Shown: positions 18,061-27,202 of the stretch, in pieces
Layout of the letters: each line of letters begins with the position of its first letter
Numbering within the stretch: the first letter of the stretch is position 1
Assembly: GCA_002011035.2 (NCBI GenBank)
Contig: MTLY02000002.1
Span: 372,001-436,000 of the forward strand
Direction of reading: 5' to 3'
DNA from: Candidatus Hecatella orcuttiae
GTDB taxonomy: Archaea > Thermoproteota > Bathyarchaeia > Hecatellales > Hecatellaceae
DNA: 64,000 bases
Notes under the pieces: model-generated
Told to the model about the DNA's origin: nothing
The model's input: the letters and a program-made list of their open reading frames with translations, nothing else
Database searches by the model: none
Program-made: the position numbers and the translations under genes

Positions 18061-18083
18061 AGGGAAAAATCATGGTTTTCCCT
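18061..18083. repeat. Inverted repeat between livM and livG
   Basis: The arms AGGGAAAA and TTTTCCCT are perfect over eight bases with a seven-base loop. It sits between the livM stop and a TATA-like GTATATAAG (18101-18109). It may stall or end transcription after livHM, or serve as an operator for the livGF promoter. This suggests the transporter genes are made from two transcripts. Confidence 0.5.
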
Positions 18084-18181
18084 CGCATGGATGGGAAAGC
18101 GTATATAAGCTGTGGTGTTAACTTTTGTTATTGAAAAATCTCCCGTTAAACGTAAGAATCATTTCAGGGATCGATGGTTAA

Positions 18182-18916
18182 ATGACCATTCTCAGATTGA
18201 ACAAAATAGATAAACGCTTCGGCGGGATTAAAGCGCTGAAAAGTGTAGATTTTGAAGTAGAAGAAGCTAGCATTGCAGGCATCGTAGGGCCGAATGGAGC
18301 TGGGAAGACAACTCTTTTCAACATCGTGACGGGCTACTATAAGCCGGACGGAGGTTACGTCATCTTCGACAACAAGAACATCACTGGGTTAAAGCCTCAC
18401 CAAATCTGCAAGATGGGCATAGCGAGAACCTACCAGATCGTTAGGCCCTTTAAAGATATGCGGGTTTTCGATAACATTATGGTTGGAGCTAAATTCGGTA
18501 GACCTCTGGATAAAAGGAACCCTGAGAAATGGGCGAGAGAAGTGCTGGAGTTCACAGGCCTCATCAACAGGGCGAATGAATTCGCAAGAAATTTAACATT
18601 CACAGAGTTGAGGAGATTTGAAGTAGCAAGAGCCCTTGCATGTAACCCTAAGATTCTACTGCTTGACGAGGTTCTTGCCGGTTTAAACCCAGCCGAGGTT
18701 ACGGTGGCCTGTGAAATGATTAAAAAAATAAACAAAGAGTTCAACATCACCATAGTCATCATCGAGCATGTGCTCAAGGGCGTCTGGGCTTTGGCGGAGA
18801 AGGTCATGGTTTTACATCATGGCGAAAAAATAGGGGAAGGTAAACCTGAAGAAGTATTTAAAATGAAGCAGGTTGAAGAAGCTTACTTGGGCACTAGGTG
18901 GGAAGCTGTTGCTTAG
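18182..18916 (+). CDS. livG: ABC transporter ATP-binding protein LivG
   Basis: A 244-residue cytoplasmic ATPase. Walker A is GPNGAGKTT (about residues 38-46), Walker B LLLDEVLAGL, the D-loop LNPAEV and the switch His in IIIEHVLKGV. The usual ABC signature (LSGGQ or LSYGQ) is replaced by LTFTELRRFEVARAL, a clear deviation. It is transcribed from its own TATA region after an 80-base leader and overlaps livF. Pairing with livF makes a heterodimeric ATPase. Confidence 0.9.
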   Translation: MTILRLNKIDKRFGGIKALKSVDFEVEEASIAGIVGPNGAGKTTLFNIVTGYYKPDGGYVIFDNKNITGLKPHQICKMGIARTYQIVRPFKDMRVFDNIMVGAKFGRPLDKRNPEKWAREVLEFTGLINRANEFARNLTFTELRRFEVARALACNPKILLLDEVLAGLNPAEVTVACEMIKKINKEFNITIVIIEHVLKGVWALAEKVMVLHHGEKIGEGKPEEVFKMKQVEEAYLGTRWEAVA

Positions 18917-19613
18917 GGTTGAAGACCTTTATGTGGACAGAGGATCCATCAACGTCCTTCATGGGGTCTCAATAAAAGTTGAAAAAGGAAGCATAACGTG
19001 TGTCATTGGCCCCAATGGGGCTGGGAAGACAACTCTGCTTTTATCCATAGTCGGGATTTTGCCTCCTAGGAAAGGAAGGAACATTTTCAAGGGCAAGGAC
19101 ATAACATTCCTGCCTTCCTACAAGAGGGTTGAAATGGGTATGTCTCTTGTTCCAGAAGGCCGAGGGCTCTTCCAAGGTAAGACTGTTGAGGAAAACCTTT
19201 TGAGTGGAGCCTTCCGAAAGGAAGCCCGATTAAAATGCCGAGATAACTTGGATAGAGTGTACTCCCTTTTTCCAATTTTGAAGGAGAGAAGAAAACAACT
19301 TGCCTCATCTTTGAGCGGAGGCGAACAGCAAATGCTTGCGGTGGCCAGAGCTCTTATGTCAAATCTTGATTTTTTAATGTTGGATGAACCGTCCCTCGGT
19401 TTAGCGCCTATTATTGTCTCTAAACTCTATGACACTGTTAAAAGTATAAGGGAAGAAGGCGTCACGGTCCTAGTTGTCGAGCAGAATGTTCACCAGATTT
19501 TAAGAGTTGCTGATTTCGGCTATGTTCTAGAAAATGGAAGAATCGTTCACGCTGATCCTTGTGATAAACTTATCGAAGCCCCTGAAATTAAATCAGCCTA
19601 CCTAGGATTATAA
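18909..19613 (+). CDS. livF: ABC transporter ATP-binding protein LivF
   Basis: The second ATPase of the transporter. It has Walker A GPNGAGKTT, an intact signature SLSGGEQQMLAVARAL, Walker B FLMLDEPSLGL and the switch His region VVEQNVHQIL. TTG at 18909, with AGGTGG five to ten bases upstream and an eight-base overlap with livG, fits better than a TTG at 18873, which would add 12 odd residues. The intact signature here would let one composite ATP site work even if the LivG one is weak. Confidence 0.9.
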   Translation: MLRVEDLYVDRGSINVLHGVSIKVEKGSITCVIGPNGAGKTTLLLSIVGILPPRKGRNIFKGKDITFLPSYKRVEMGMSLVPEGRGLFQGKTVEENLLSGAFRKEARLKCRDNLDRVYSLFPILKERRKQLASSLSGGEQQMLAVARALMSNLDFLMLDEPSLGLAPIIVSKLYDTVKSIREEGVTVLVVEQNVHQILRVADFGYVLENGRIVHADPCDKLIEAPEIKSAYLGL

Positions 19614-19790
19614 GGTGGCTTCTTTTCGAAGTTTTCTTTAAATCTACAACTCTATATGGCTTTTAGTTTTCACAATAGGTCTTGGTAAATATTAAATATA
19701 TTTTTGTTAACGGCGCAAATTGAGAACCATAAGCTTTTTAGGTGGAGTTCTGATAAATAGAAAAATGGAAAGATTATGGGTGCCTAATAA

Positions 19791-22136
19791 ATGGGAGATT
19801 TTCTGTTTGTTGGAAAAAACGTTCCCCGCATAGATGCTGAAGCCAAAGTGAAGGGAGAAGCTGTCTACTGCGACGACATTGAAATGCCCGATATGTTATG
19901 CGGGAAAGTGAAGCGAAGCCCCTATCCCCATGCTAAAATTATAAGCATCGACACGAGTAAAGCCGAAGCTTTGGAAGGCGTAGAGGCTGTGGTGGCAGGC
20001 AGAGACTTGCCGGACTTAAGATATGGCCTAGGAGTTTGGGACTGCCCTGTTTTCGCTAGGGATAGAGTTAGATACATCGGAGAACCCGTGGTTGGGGTTG
20101 CGGCTAAAGACGAAGAAACAGCTCAGCGAGCGATAGACTTGATCGAAGTGAAGTATGAAGAGTTACCTGCTATCTTCGATCCTGAAGAGGCTATGAAACC
20201 TGATTGTCCCGTGGTCATCCATCCAGACTTTTGGAAGTATAAAATAGTATGGCCGGGGGGCTGTTCACCCACTCTGACGAAAGCGCTGGAAATACCCAAT
20301 ATCACGAACTATTTTCGAGTTCGAATAGGAGATGTTGAGAAGGGGTTTAAAGAGTCGGACTTGATTGTTGAAAACGATTACACTTATCAATGGGTTCATC
20401 CTTCTGAGCTAGAACCGCACTGCTCTATAGCAAAAGTAGATCCGGCGACAGGAGATGTAACTGTCTGGACTTCAAGCCAGTGCCCCTACATGGTTAGAAC
20501 TGAGATATGCGACGGCCTCGGGCTTTCACCCTCGAAAATAAGGATAATTGTACCCTACGTAGGCGGCGGCTTTGGAAATAAGCTTGAGATGGTGACAGAG
20601 TCGATGTGTGTTGCGTTGGCTCAGAGAACTGGAGGTAAACCTGTAAAGCTGAGGTGGAGCAGAGAGGAAATGTTCACAATAACAGCTCAGCCGGCGATAA
20701 TCCACATCAAGGATGGTGTAAAGAAGGACGGGACACTTGTTGCTCGAGAAATGAAAGTAATCATGAATATGGGCGCCTATGCGGGTTGGACGCAGCTGAA
20801 AGTTAAAAATGCCATGTATGGCGGTATCGGAAACTATAAGATACCGAATTTTAAGTGGGATTCCTATGGTGTGTACACCAACAGTCCTGTGACTGCATGC
20901 TTAAGAGGCTATGCTGCAAGACAGCCCGTCTTTGCCATCGAGTGCCAGATGGATATCATTGCTAAAGAACTTGGAATGGACCCCATAGAATTAAGGCTGA
21001 AGAATTCGCTTGAAGAAGGAGACAGAAATATCATAGGAGAAAAATTGACGAGTGTTGGTGCTAAAGCATGCCTGAAAGCCATAGCGGAGGAGATGAAGAA
21101 ATGGGGCGCCTTAAAGAGAGTCGACGGCTCGATAAGAAGAGGGAGAGGTGTGGCCATAGGAAACAAATACAGTCTTCTTCCCATAGCAGACAGTGCCATC
21201 GTCAAGGTTCACGAGGATGGAACGGTGGAGGTTAGGACCAGCGGGATTGACATGGGACAAGGATATTACACGTTGGCGGCGATGGTGGCGGCGGAAGAGT
21301 TTAAGCTACCTCTTGAAAAAGTTAAGGTGGTGATGGCTGATACTGCTATTACGCCCTTCGGCTTCGGAGCCAGCTCCAACTCGCAGACTCAGGCGTGCGG
21401 CGTCGCCATCAGGGAAGCATGCCGGGATGCCAAAATGCAAATTTTCAAAAAAGCTGGCGAAAAATTAGATGTGAAGGCTGATGAACTTGATATGGAAAAC
21501 GGCAAGATCTACGTTAAAAACGATCCCTCAAAATCGATGATGATCGGGGATCTATTCGCCTACATGCCTCTGGCAGGTACTTTCTATGAGGAGGGGGAGA
21601 TTCTAGGTAAGGCAACCGCCTACTGGAAACCCGCCCCCATGGATCCTGAAACAGGCAAATGTGAGAGGGCCGCAAATTATTATGGATACTCAGCGCAGGC
21701 TGTAGAAGTGGAAGTGGATGTTGAAACAGGAGAAGTGAAAGTGGTGAAACTTGTTAATGCTTTGGACTGCGGTAGACCCATTCTTCCCTTTGCGGTGGAA
21801 GGGCAAGCGGAAGGCTGTGCAAGCATGAACTTAGGCTTCGGCTTATTCGAAGAGATCTATCTAGATAAAGGGAAAGTTCTTAACCCAAACTTTACAGACT
21901 ACAAGATCCCGACCATTCTAGACCATCCTTCAGTTGAGTATTATAAGGCTATACTTGTGGAAGCACCCCACGAGCCTGAGCGAGTTTGGGGAGCTAAAGG
22001 GGTGGGCGAAGCGGCTAACACCGTAGGAGCACCAGCCGTAGCCAACGCGATAGCTGACGCCCTAGGAATCAGAATCCATGACCTCGCAATAACGCCTCAA
22101 AAAATTCTCCGTGCGTTAAAGGCCGGAGGCAGGTGA
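19791..22136 (+). CDS. Xanthine dehydrogenase family, molybdenum-binding large subunit
   Basis: The catalytic molybdopterin subunit (781 residues) of a molybdenum hydroxylase. It begins with the a/b hammerhead (VPRIDAEAKVKGEAVYCDDI). GGGFGNKLE and the CLRGYAARQP loop belong to the Mo cofactor pocket, and the C-terminal AKGVGEAANTVGAPAVANA holds the catalytic Glu. The Cox-type CSFR active-site loop is absent, so it is not a form I CO dehydrogenase. Substrates in this group include purines, aldehydes and aromatic CoA esters. It leads a three-gene operon. Confidence 0.9.
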   Translation: MGDFLFVGKNVPRIDAEAKVKGEAVYCDDIEMPDMLCGKVKRSPYPHAKIISIDTSKAEALEGVEAVVAGRDLPDLRYGLGVWDCPVFARDRVRYIGEPVVGVAAKDEETAQRAIDLIEVKYEELPAIFDPEEAMKPDCPVVIHPDFWKYKIVWPGGCSPTLTKALEIPNITNYFRVRIGDVEKGFKESDLIVENDYTYQWVHPSELEPHCSIAKVDPATGDVTVWTSSQCPYMVRTEICDGLGLSPSKIRIIVPYVGGGFGNKLEMVTESMCVALAQRTGGKPVKLRWSREEMFTITAQPAIIHIKDGVKKDGTLVAREMKVIMNMGAYAGWTQLKVKNAMYGGIGNYKIPNFKWDSYGVYTNSPVTACLRGYAARQPVFAIECQMDIIAKELGMDPIELRLKNSLEEGDRNIIGEKLTSVGAKACLKAIAEEMKKWGALKRVDGSIRRGRGVAIGNKYSLLPIADSAIVKVHEDGTVEVRTSGIDMGQGYYTLAAMVAAEEFKLPLEKVKVVMADTAITPFGFGASSNSQTQACGVAIREACRDAKMQIFKKAGEKLDVKADELDMENGKIYVKNDPSKSMMIGDLFAYMPLAGTFYEEGEILGKATAYWKPAPMDPETGKCERAANYYGYSAQAVEVEVDVETGEVKVVKLVNALDCGRPILPFAVEGQAEGCASMNLGFGLFEEIYLDKGKVLNPNFTDYKIPTILDHPSVEYYKAILVEAPHEPERVWGAKGVGEAANTVGAPAVANAIADALGIRIHDLAITPQKILRALKAGGR

Positions 22137-22143
22137 AAGGACG

Positions 22144-23010
22144 ATGTGGGCTGGGTTTGAGTATTTTAAGCCGGCAACCTTGAAAGAAGCCTGTCTCCTT
22201 CTCGCCAAGTACAAAAGTGAAGCAACGGTCTTCGCAGGCGGAACAGACTTATTGGTGAGTATGAGAACAGGTGGGACTAAGCCAAGATATCTGATAGATA
22301 TAAAAGCGATTCCGGAGCTCAGTCGAATAAAATATGAAAACGAACAGTTAACCATCGGGGCCGCAGTCACAATCAACGCCTTGGCGCAATCGGATGTTAT
22401 CGGAAAAAAATTCGACATTATCACCGAAGCTACAAAGGTTTTCGCCTCCGTTCAGATTAGGAATAGGGCAACAATAGGTGGAAATCTCTGCCGTGCATCT
22501 CCCTCCTCCGATATGGTGCCACCGCTCTTAGTCTTGGATGCTATGCTCACAGCGATAAGCGATAAAGGAGAAAGAGATATTCCAATCAAAGATTTTTTCA
22601 TAGGCCCTGAAAGAACATCTCTGGAGCAAGGTGAAATGCTGAAAGAAATTCGAGTACCAACTCCTCCCCAAAACATGGGCGCAACGTTTTTGAAAGTTAG
22701 GAGAACAGGGGTTGACCTTGCTGTAGTTAATGTTGCTGTAGCTGTGGAGCTCAGCGAAAACAAATTTAAAGATGTTAAAATCTCTCTGGGCGCTGTTGCT
22801 CCAACGCCGATGAGAGCTTTAAAGGCTGAAGCGTTGCTCAAAGGTGAAGCATGCACGGATGAAAACATTGAGAGAGCTGCGGAGATGGCGTCCAGTGAAA
22901 CCAGCCCCATAACCGATGTGCGTTCAACCGCAGAGTACAGGAGGGAAGTAAGCAGAGTGCTGGTTAAGCGGGCTCTAAAAAATGCAATTCAAAAAGTGGG
23001 AGGTCGATAA
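22144..23010 (+). CDS. Xanthine dehydrogenase family, FAD-binding subunit
   Basis: The medium subunit (288 residues) that passes electrons from the iron-sulfur clusters to FAD. It shows the FAD loop FAGGTDLLVSMRTG and the second motif ATIGGNLCRASPSSDMVPPL, followed by the C-terminal FAD-linked domain common to CoxM/XdhB. It starts eight bases after the large subunit and ends three bases before the small subunit, so the three genes form one operon. Confidence 0.92.
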   Translation: MWAGFEYFKPATLKEACLLLAKYKSEATVFAGGTDLLVSMRTGGTKPRYLIDIKAIPELSRIKYENEQLTIGAAVTINALAQSDVIGKKFDIITEATKVFASVQIRNRATIGGNLCRASPSSDMVPPLLVLDAMLTAISDKGERDIPIKDFFIGPERTSLEQGEMLKEIRVPTPPQNMGATFLKVRRTGVDLAVVNVAVAVELSENKFKDVKISLGAVAPTPMRALKAEALLKGEACTDENIERAAEMASSETSPITDVRSTAEYRREVSRVLVKRALKNAIQKVGGR

Positions 23011-23012
23011 GC

Positions 23013-23465
23013 ATGGAAATAAAGACAACTGTGAATGGGCGTCTCTATAAGCTTGACATACCTCCCAATTGGAGTTTGGCTTATGTCTTGCGGAAAAAAC
23101 TCGGATTGATTGGAATAAAACTTGGCTGTGAAACAGGTGAATGTGGTTCATGTACGGTTCTTCTCAACGGGGAACCAGTTAACTCTTGTCTTGTGCTGGG
23201 GGTTGAAGCTGATGGTAAAGAAATACTGACGATAGAGGGTCTCTCGAAAAATGGTGAACTTCATCCCTTGCAAAAAGCCTTCATCGAGCATGGAGCCGTT
23301 CAGTGTGGATTCTGTACGCCTGGAATGATCCTATCGGCTAAGGCTTTGTTGGATAAAAATCCAAATCCCACAGAACAGGAGATCAGAGAAGCTTTGGCCG
23401 GAAACCTTTGTCGGTGCACAGGCTACGTTAAACCAGTGAAAGCTATTCTTTCGGTGAGAAAATAG
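23013..23465 (+). CDS. Xanthine dehydrogenase family, 2Fe-2S subunit
   Basis: The small subunit (150 residues) with two 2Fe-2S clusters. The N-terminal plant-type ferredoxin motif is GCETGECGSCTVLLNGEPVN and the C-terminal helical motif is QCGFCTPGMIL with GNLCRCTGYVK. It completes the L-M-S trio. A run of T follows directly after the stop codon. Confidence 0.94.
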   Translation: MEIKTTVNGRLYKLDIPPNWSLAYVLRKKLGLIGIKLGCETGECGSCTVLLNGEPVNSCLVLGVEADGKEILTIEGLSKNGELHPLQKAFIEHGAVQCGFCTPGMILSAKALLDKNPNPTEQEIREALAGNLCRCTGYVKPVKAILSVRK

Positions 23466-23466
23466 G

Positions 23467-23490
23467 CTCCTATTTTTTTCCTCAGGAGAA
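23467..23490 (+). terminator. T-rich terminator after the molybdenum hydroxylase operon
   Basis: A run of seven T (23473-23479) flanked by CTCCT and AGGAG, which can pair, lies a few bases after the stop codon at 23465. T-runs are the usual archaeal termination signal. The remaining 180 bases before the next gene show no gene that I can support. Confidence 0.5.
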
Positions 23491-23674
23491 TACGCCCGAA
23501 ATTTAGAAAAAACCCTCTAGAGCTCAATGATGGATGAGATTGAAAACTGAGCCTGAGCTGCCTTACGCTTAACTAAAAGACGTGAAAATCGAATAAGTCC
23601 CCTTCTCTTAGTTTAGGTAAAACTTAAATTTCTAATGTAGTTATGGAAAGACGAGGACTTGGCGGGGATAACTG

Positions 23675-24067
23675 GTGAAGAGAAGTTTCAGAGTTAACGT
23701 TGAAGGAAAGATATTTACTGTGGAGGTTGAGGAAATAGGCGGAGAAGAGGCCGCGGTTAAGCCTATTTCGGTGGAGAAACCCTCACTGGAGGCTCCAGCA
23801 CCTTCAGCCAGATTGGTGGAGGAAGCTCCTGCCCCTCCTTCCGCGAAGGTTATGGAACGAGTGGTTACAGCTCCTCTAGCTGGAGTTGTCGCCTCCATAA
23901 AGTGTAAGGTTAACGACAATGTGAAAGCCGGAGAGCCTTTACTGAGTTTAGAGGCTATGAAGATGGAAAATGAAATCCTATCCCCAGTGTCAGGGATTGT
24001 TAAGAGAATAGCCGTGGCAGAAAAGCAGGATGTAAACGAAGGCGACGTTCTGGTAGAGATCGGATGA
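23675..24067 (+). CDS. Biotin carboxyl carrier protein of a decarboxylase
   Basis: A biotin/lipoyl domain protein of 130 residues. The C-terminal half holds APLAGVVASIKCKVNDNVKA and the biotinylation motif EAMKMENEI, whose central Lys accepts biotin. A Pro/Ala/Glu-rich hinge (about residues 30-60) precedes it, as in gamma or delta subunits of oxaloacetate and methylmalonyl-CoA decarboxylases. It starts at GTG. BirA (8371-9390) would biotinylate it. It is followed by the gamma-like and beta subunits. Confidence 0.92.
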   Translation: MKRSFRVNVEGKIFTVEVEEIGGEEAAVKPISVEKPSLEAPAPSARLVEEAPAPPSAKVMERVVTAPLAGVVASIKCKVNDNVKAGEPLLSLEAMKMENEILSPVSGIVKRIAVAEKQDVNEGDVLVEIG

Positions 24068-24102
24068 TACTGAAGTAAAATTTTGCCCTATAATCCAGCT
24101 GG

Positions 24103-24369
24103 ATGGAAACCATGGATTGGAATTTTGCCTTACGAATAATGAGTTCAGGGCTTTCTGCTGTTTTTATCACCCTTTTCCTCCTTTACTTGGTGATGAAGGC
24201 AGTGGAGAAGATTTTCAGCAAGCTTGAAGCCCCCGCTGCTCCTCCGGAGCTGGAAGCTGGTGAAGTGGTGGTGGACATGAAAGAAATCGCAGCTATAACC
24301 GGAGCCATCTACGCCTACTTGGAGGGGAAGGAGAAAACACCTTCCAGTTCAGCTCTAGATAGGAGGTAA
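24103..24369 (+). CDS. Decarboxylase gamma-type small membrane subunit (OadG-like)
   Basis: An 88-residue protein with one N-terminal membrane helix (LSAVFITLFLLYLVMKAVEK) and a charged C-terminal part, matching OadG/MmdD anchors of Na+-translocating decarboxylases. It lies between the biotin carrier and the beta subunit. Identification rests mainly on layout and context, since this family is poorly conserved. Confidence 0.75.
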   Translation: METMDWNFALRIMSSGLSAVFITLFLLYLVMKAVEKIFSKLEAPAAPPELEAGEVVVDMKEIAAITGAIYAYLEGKEKTPSSSALDRR

Positions 24370-24465
24370 GAATCTTGGTTATCTTAGTTTTTTCGGAAGT
24401 AGATACAATCTGGGAGAAGTTTATGATGGAAATAGAGCGGTGCGAAGAGAGGAGGGCGAAGTAGC

Positions 24466-25566
24466 TTGTTTGGGGTTTTTGAGACAGGCTTTGAGGTGTT
24501 AACCCTAGGCCAGATAATAATGCTTCTCATCGGGTTGCTTCTCATCGGGTTGGCGATTAAAAAGGAAATGGAACCCCTTATATTGCTGCCCATAGGGTTC
24601 GGAGTAATCATAGCCAATCTGCCTCTCACCGGCCTCACGGAAGAGGGGGGGCTTCTTCAACTCATATACAATTATGGGCTTGCTTGGAATTTCATACCAC
24701 CCCTCATCTTCTTGGGACTAGGTGCCTTAACTGACTTTTCCCCGTTGCTGGCCAATCCGAAGACAATTCTTCTCGGCGCGGCTGCGCAGGTTGGAATCTA
24801 CGTTGCCTTCTTCGGAGCCTTGCTATTGGGCTTCTCTTTTGGAGAAGCAGCTTCTATAGGGATAATCGGCGGCGCCGACGGGCCGACGACGATCTATGTC
24901 ACGTCAACGCTGTCTCCGCATATTCTGGGTGCTACCGCTGTGGCTGCCTACTCCTATATGTCATTGGTGCCCATAATTCAACCCCCCATCATGAGGGCGC
25001 TTACTACGGAGCGGGAGCGGAAAATTGTAATGAAAAGCTTGCGCCCAGTTAGGAAGACTGAGAGAATAGTCTACCCGCTGGTGGCGACTGTAATAATTAT
25101 ACTGCTGGTTCCCCACTCCGCGCCGCTCATCGGCATGTTGATGTTCGGAAACCTCCTGAGGGAAAGCGGCGTCGTGAAAAGGCTTGCGGAAACAGCGCAA
25201 AATGAGTTGATGAACATACTGACTATTTTCCTCGGAATCGCCGTGGGAGCGTCCATGTCAGCTCAAGTTTTCCTAACGCCTCGAACCATCCTCATCTTTG
25301 CCTGGGGCATCGTTGCCTTCGCTGCCAGCACCGCCGGAGGGGTGCTTTTCGCCAAACTGATGAACCTCGTCTGCAAAGAGAAGGTGAATCCTCTGATAGG
25401 CGCGGCGGGAGTCTCAGCCGTGCCCATGTCAGCTCGAGTTGTGCAGAAGGTGGGCCAGAAAGCAGACCCCGACAACTACCTGCTGATGCACGCCATGGGG
25501 CCCAACGTGGCCGGGGTTGTAGGTTCAGCCATAGCCGCAGGTATCTTTCTGGGAATGATCGGGTAA
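24466..25566 (+). CDS. Na+-translocating decarboxylase beta subunit (OadB/MmdB)
   Basis: The membrane subunit (366 residues, about ten helices) that decarboxylates carboxybiotin and exports Na+. It contains the hallmark [16 protein letters not shown] with the essential Asp, [14 protein letters not shown] near the N-terminus and the late [18 protein letters not shown]. The start codon is TTG. No alpha (carboxyltransferase) subunit is encoded nearby, so the substrate (oxaloacetate, methylmalonyl-CoA or glutaconyl-CoA) cannot be told. Confidence 0.93.
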   Translation: MFGVFETGFEVLTLGQIIMLLIGLLLIGLAIKKEMEPLILLPIGFGVIIANLPLTGLTEEGGLLQLIYNYGLAWNFIPPLIFLGLGALTDFSPLLANPKTILLGAAAQVGIYVAFFGALLLGFSFGEAASIGIIGGADGPTTIYVTSTLSPHILGATAVAAYSYMSLVPIIQPPIMRALTTERERKIVMKSLRPVRKTERIVYPLVATVIIILLVPHSAPLIGMLMFGNLLRESGVVKRLAETAQNELMNILTIFLGIAVGASMSAQVFLTPRTILIFAWGIVAFAASTAGGVLFAKLMNLVCKEKVNPLIGAAGVSAVPMSARVVQKVGQKADPDNYLLMHAMGPNVAGVVGSAIAAGIFLGMIG

Positions 25567-25709
25567 AGTTTTTTCTTATCTTTTCATGCATAATTTTATT
25601 CAATTAAACCAGATTGTCATCGAAGTAGGTGTCGAAAACAAATTTGTAATGAATTGATAACAATATTTAGATACTAAAACCAAGTTAAGTTCTTTTTGGT
25701 GCTTTAAGC

Positions 25710-27113
25710 ATGTCCGAGAAAGTTGATCAGCCACGTAGAAGTGCGTTGAAATATGGTGTTGCGGCTATCGTTGCTGCTGTAGTGGCAGGTGTTGGCGGCT
25801 ATGCCGCTTGGCAGGCTACAAAACCTGCGCCAGCTCCCACTCCTACCCCTACTCCTACTCCTACCCCTACACCTACACCAACCCCTACACCCGCGCCTCC
25901 GGTCGAAGCTCCTGAAACAATAAAGATAGGTTTAAGTCAAGCGTTAACCGGTTGGCTGGCTGACATTACTCGAAGGGTTGAAACTATCAGGTCGATGATG
26001 ATCGAGTACATCAACACGGAGCGGGGAGGGGTTTATGTTGAAGAGTACGGGCAGAGTATACCGTTGGAGCTTATAATGCTCAACGACGAAGGAACAACCG
26101 AAAAGGCCATAAAAAACGTTGAACGCCTCATCACCGTGGAGAAGGTTCATCTCCTTTTCCACTCCTACGGAACCTTCCAGTCTATGGCAGCTTACCCTGT
26201 GGTTCAAGGATATGAGGTACCGATGATTCTAGACGACCACTGCCCCGTTCAGGTAAGCTGGCGGGATATCGTTGAAGAAAAGAAAGTAGTTCCCAAGAGC
26301 ATGTTCTGGACGATGGACCATTCTTATAGGGCTATGGAGGCTTTGATGAACTTCATGAAGGAAGTAGGCGTTTCTGATATAGCCATTCTGGAGATAGAAA
26401 CGCTGTTCGGAGCAGTTAACAGGGAGCCGCTGGAATACCTATGCGAACAGGAAGGCATTGACATAGTTCTCCACAAAACTTACCCCATCGACGTAAAAGA
26501 CTTCACAGGTGTACTTCTGGATATTCAGGCCAAAGACCCAGACGGCCTTGTAGGGTTAACTTATCCAAGAGATGGGTGGTTAATGACGGAGCAGCTCATC
26601 GAGTTAGACGTGAACCCCAGAATGTTTTACAATGCCCTTGGAGTGCAGAATCCTGACTTTGTGAAAAGGTTCGGTGAGCAAGGAGAAGGCATCATCGGAA
26701 TGGGCGGCTGCATGTACGCTCCCTTCGCCCCTTGGAAGAGCCCTACAGGCCTGGGCTGCAAAGATGTTTGGGACATGTACTTGGAGAAGTTCGGCGAAAC
26801 CTTAGAATCCCAAGACGGGGCATGGGTTCTGATGTCTCTTGACGCTGCGGTCTCAGCCATCGAGAAAGCCGGCACACTGGACCCCATAGCGATCTCCGAC
26901 GCTTTGAGAAATTACGATCATGAGACATTGGGAGGCATCTGTCACTGGAAAGATACCGAGTGGTCCAACACGGGCTATAACGTACCTCAGTACATGAGCG
27001 CTGAAGCGGCTGCTCAAGGAATCTTCGAAGTGGTGGCGCAGTCTTGGAGCTACGCGGGAATCGATACCACAACCGCTAAGCCACTGTATCCGAAGCCCAA
27101 GTGGAAGAGGTAG
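25710..27113 (+). CDS. ABC transporter substrate-binding protein (Liv/urea type)
   Basis: A 467-residue type 1 periplasmic-binding-fold protein. The N-terminus has RRSALKYG then a hydrophobic segment (VAAIVAAVVAGVGGYAAW), so it is membrane-anchored, possibly with twin-arginine export. A Pro-Thr repeat linker follows (about residues 40-65), then the binding domain from IKIGLSQALTGWLAD. It probably serves the LivHMGF transporter at 16192-19613, although six unrelated-looking genes separate them. The ligand is not evident. Confidence 0.88.
   Translation: MSEKVDQPRRSALKYGVAAIVAAVVAGVGGYAAWQATKPAPAPTPTPTPTPTPTPTPTPTPAPPVEAPETIKIGLSQALTGWLADITRRVETIRSMMIEYINTERGGVYVEEYGQSIPLELIMLNDEGTTEKAIKNVERLITVEKVHLLFHSYGTFQSMAAYPVVQGYEVPMILDDHCPVQVSWRDIVEEKKVVPKSMFWTMDHSYRAMEALMNFMKEVGVSDIAILEIETLFGAVNREPLEYLCEQEGIDIVLHKTYPIDVKDFTGVLLDIQAKDPDGLVGLTYPRDGWLMTEQLIELDVNPRMFYNALGVQNPDFVKRFGEQGEGIIGMGGCMYAPFAPWKSPTGLGCKDVWDMYLEKFGETLESQDGAWVLMSLDAAVSAIEKAGTLDPIAISDALRNYDHETLGGICHWKDTEWSNTGYNVPQYMSAEAAAQGIFEVVAQSWSYAGIDTTTAKPLYPKPKWKR
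25835..25893 (+). repeat. Tandem Pro-Thr coding repeat
   Basis: About ten copies of a degenerate CC(T/A)AC(C/T/A) hexamer encode a (Pro-Thr)n linker in the substrate-binding protein. It acts as an extended, probably glycosylated, tether between the membrane anchor and the binding domain. Synonymous variation between units shows it is not a recent expansion. Confidence 0.85.
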
Positions 27114-27130
27114 TCTCAATCTATCTCCCC

Positions 27131-27143
27131 TTTTCTTTTTTTT
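27131..27143 (+). terminator. T-rich terminator after the substrate-binding protein gene
   Basis: TTTTCTTTTTTTT lies 18 bases past the stop codon, followed by an A-run and another T-run. This is a good archaeal terminator and separates the transporter gene from gap. Confidence 0.55.
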
Positions 27144-27202
27144 AGAAAAATTTTTTAGCTGATGCCAAGATACTGGTTTCCCAGATATAATGGGTGTGAA
27201 TC

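Noticed and set aside
23525-23560. A possible C/D box guide RNA (TGATGG … CTGA).
   Set aside because: The C box is imperfect, the spacing is poor and no second pair of boxes or guide match can be seen.
25835-25893. Short tandem repeat that might be a CRISPR or replication iteron.
   Set aside because: It is in frame and codes for a Pro-Thr linker typical of archaeal binding proteins.
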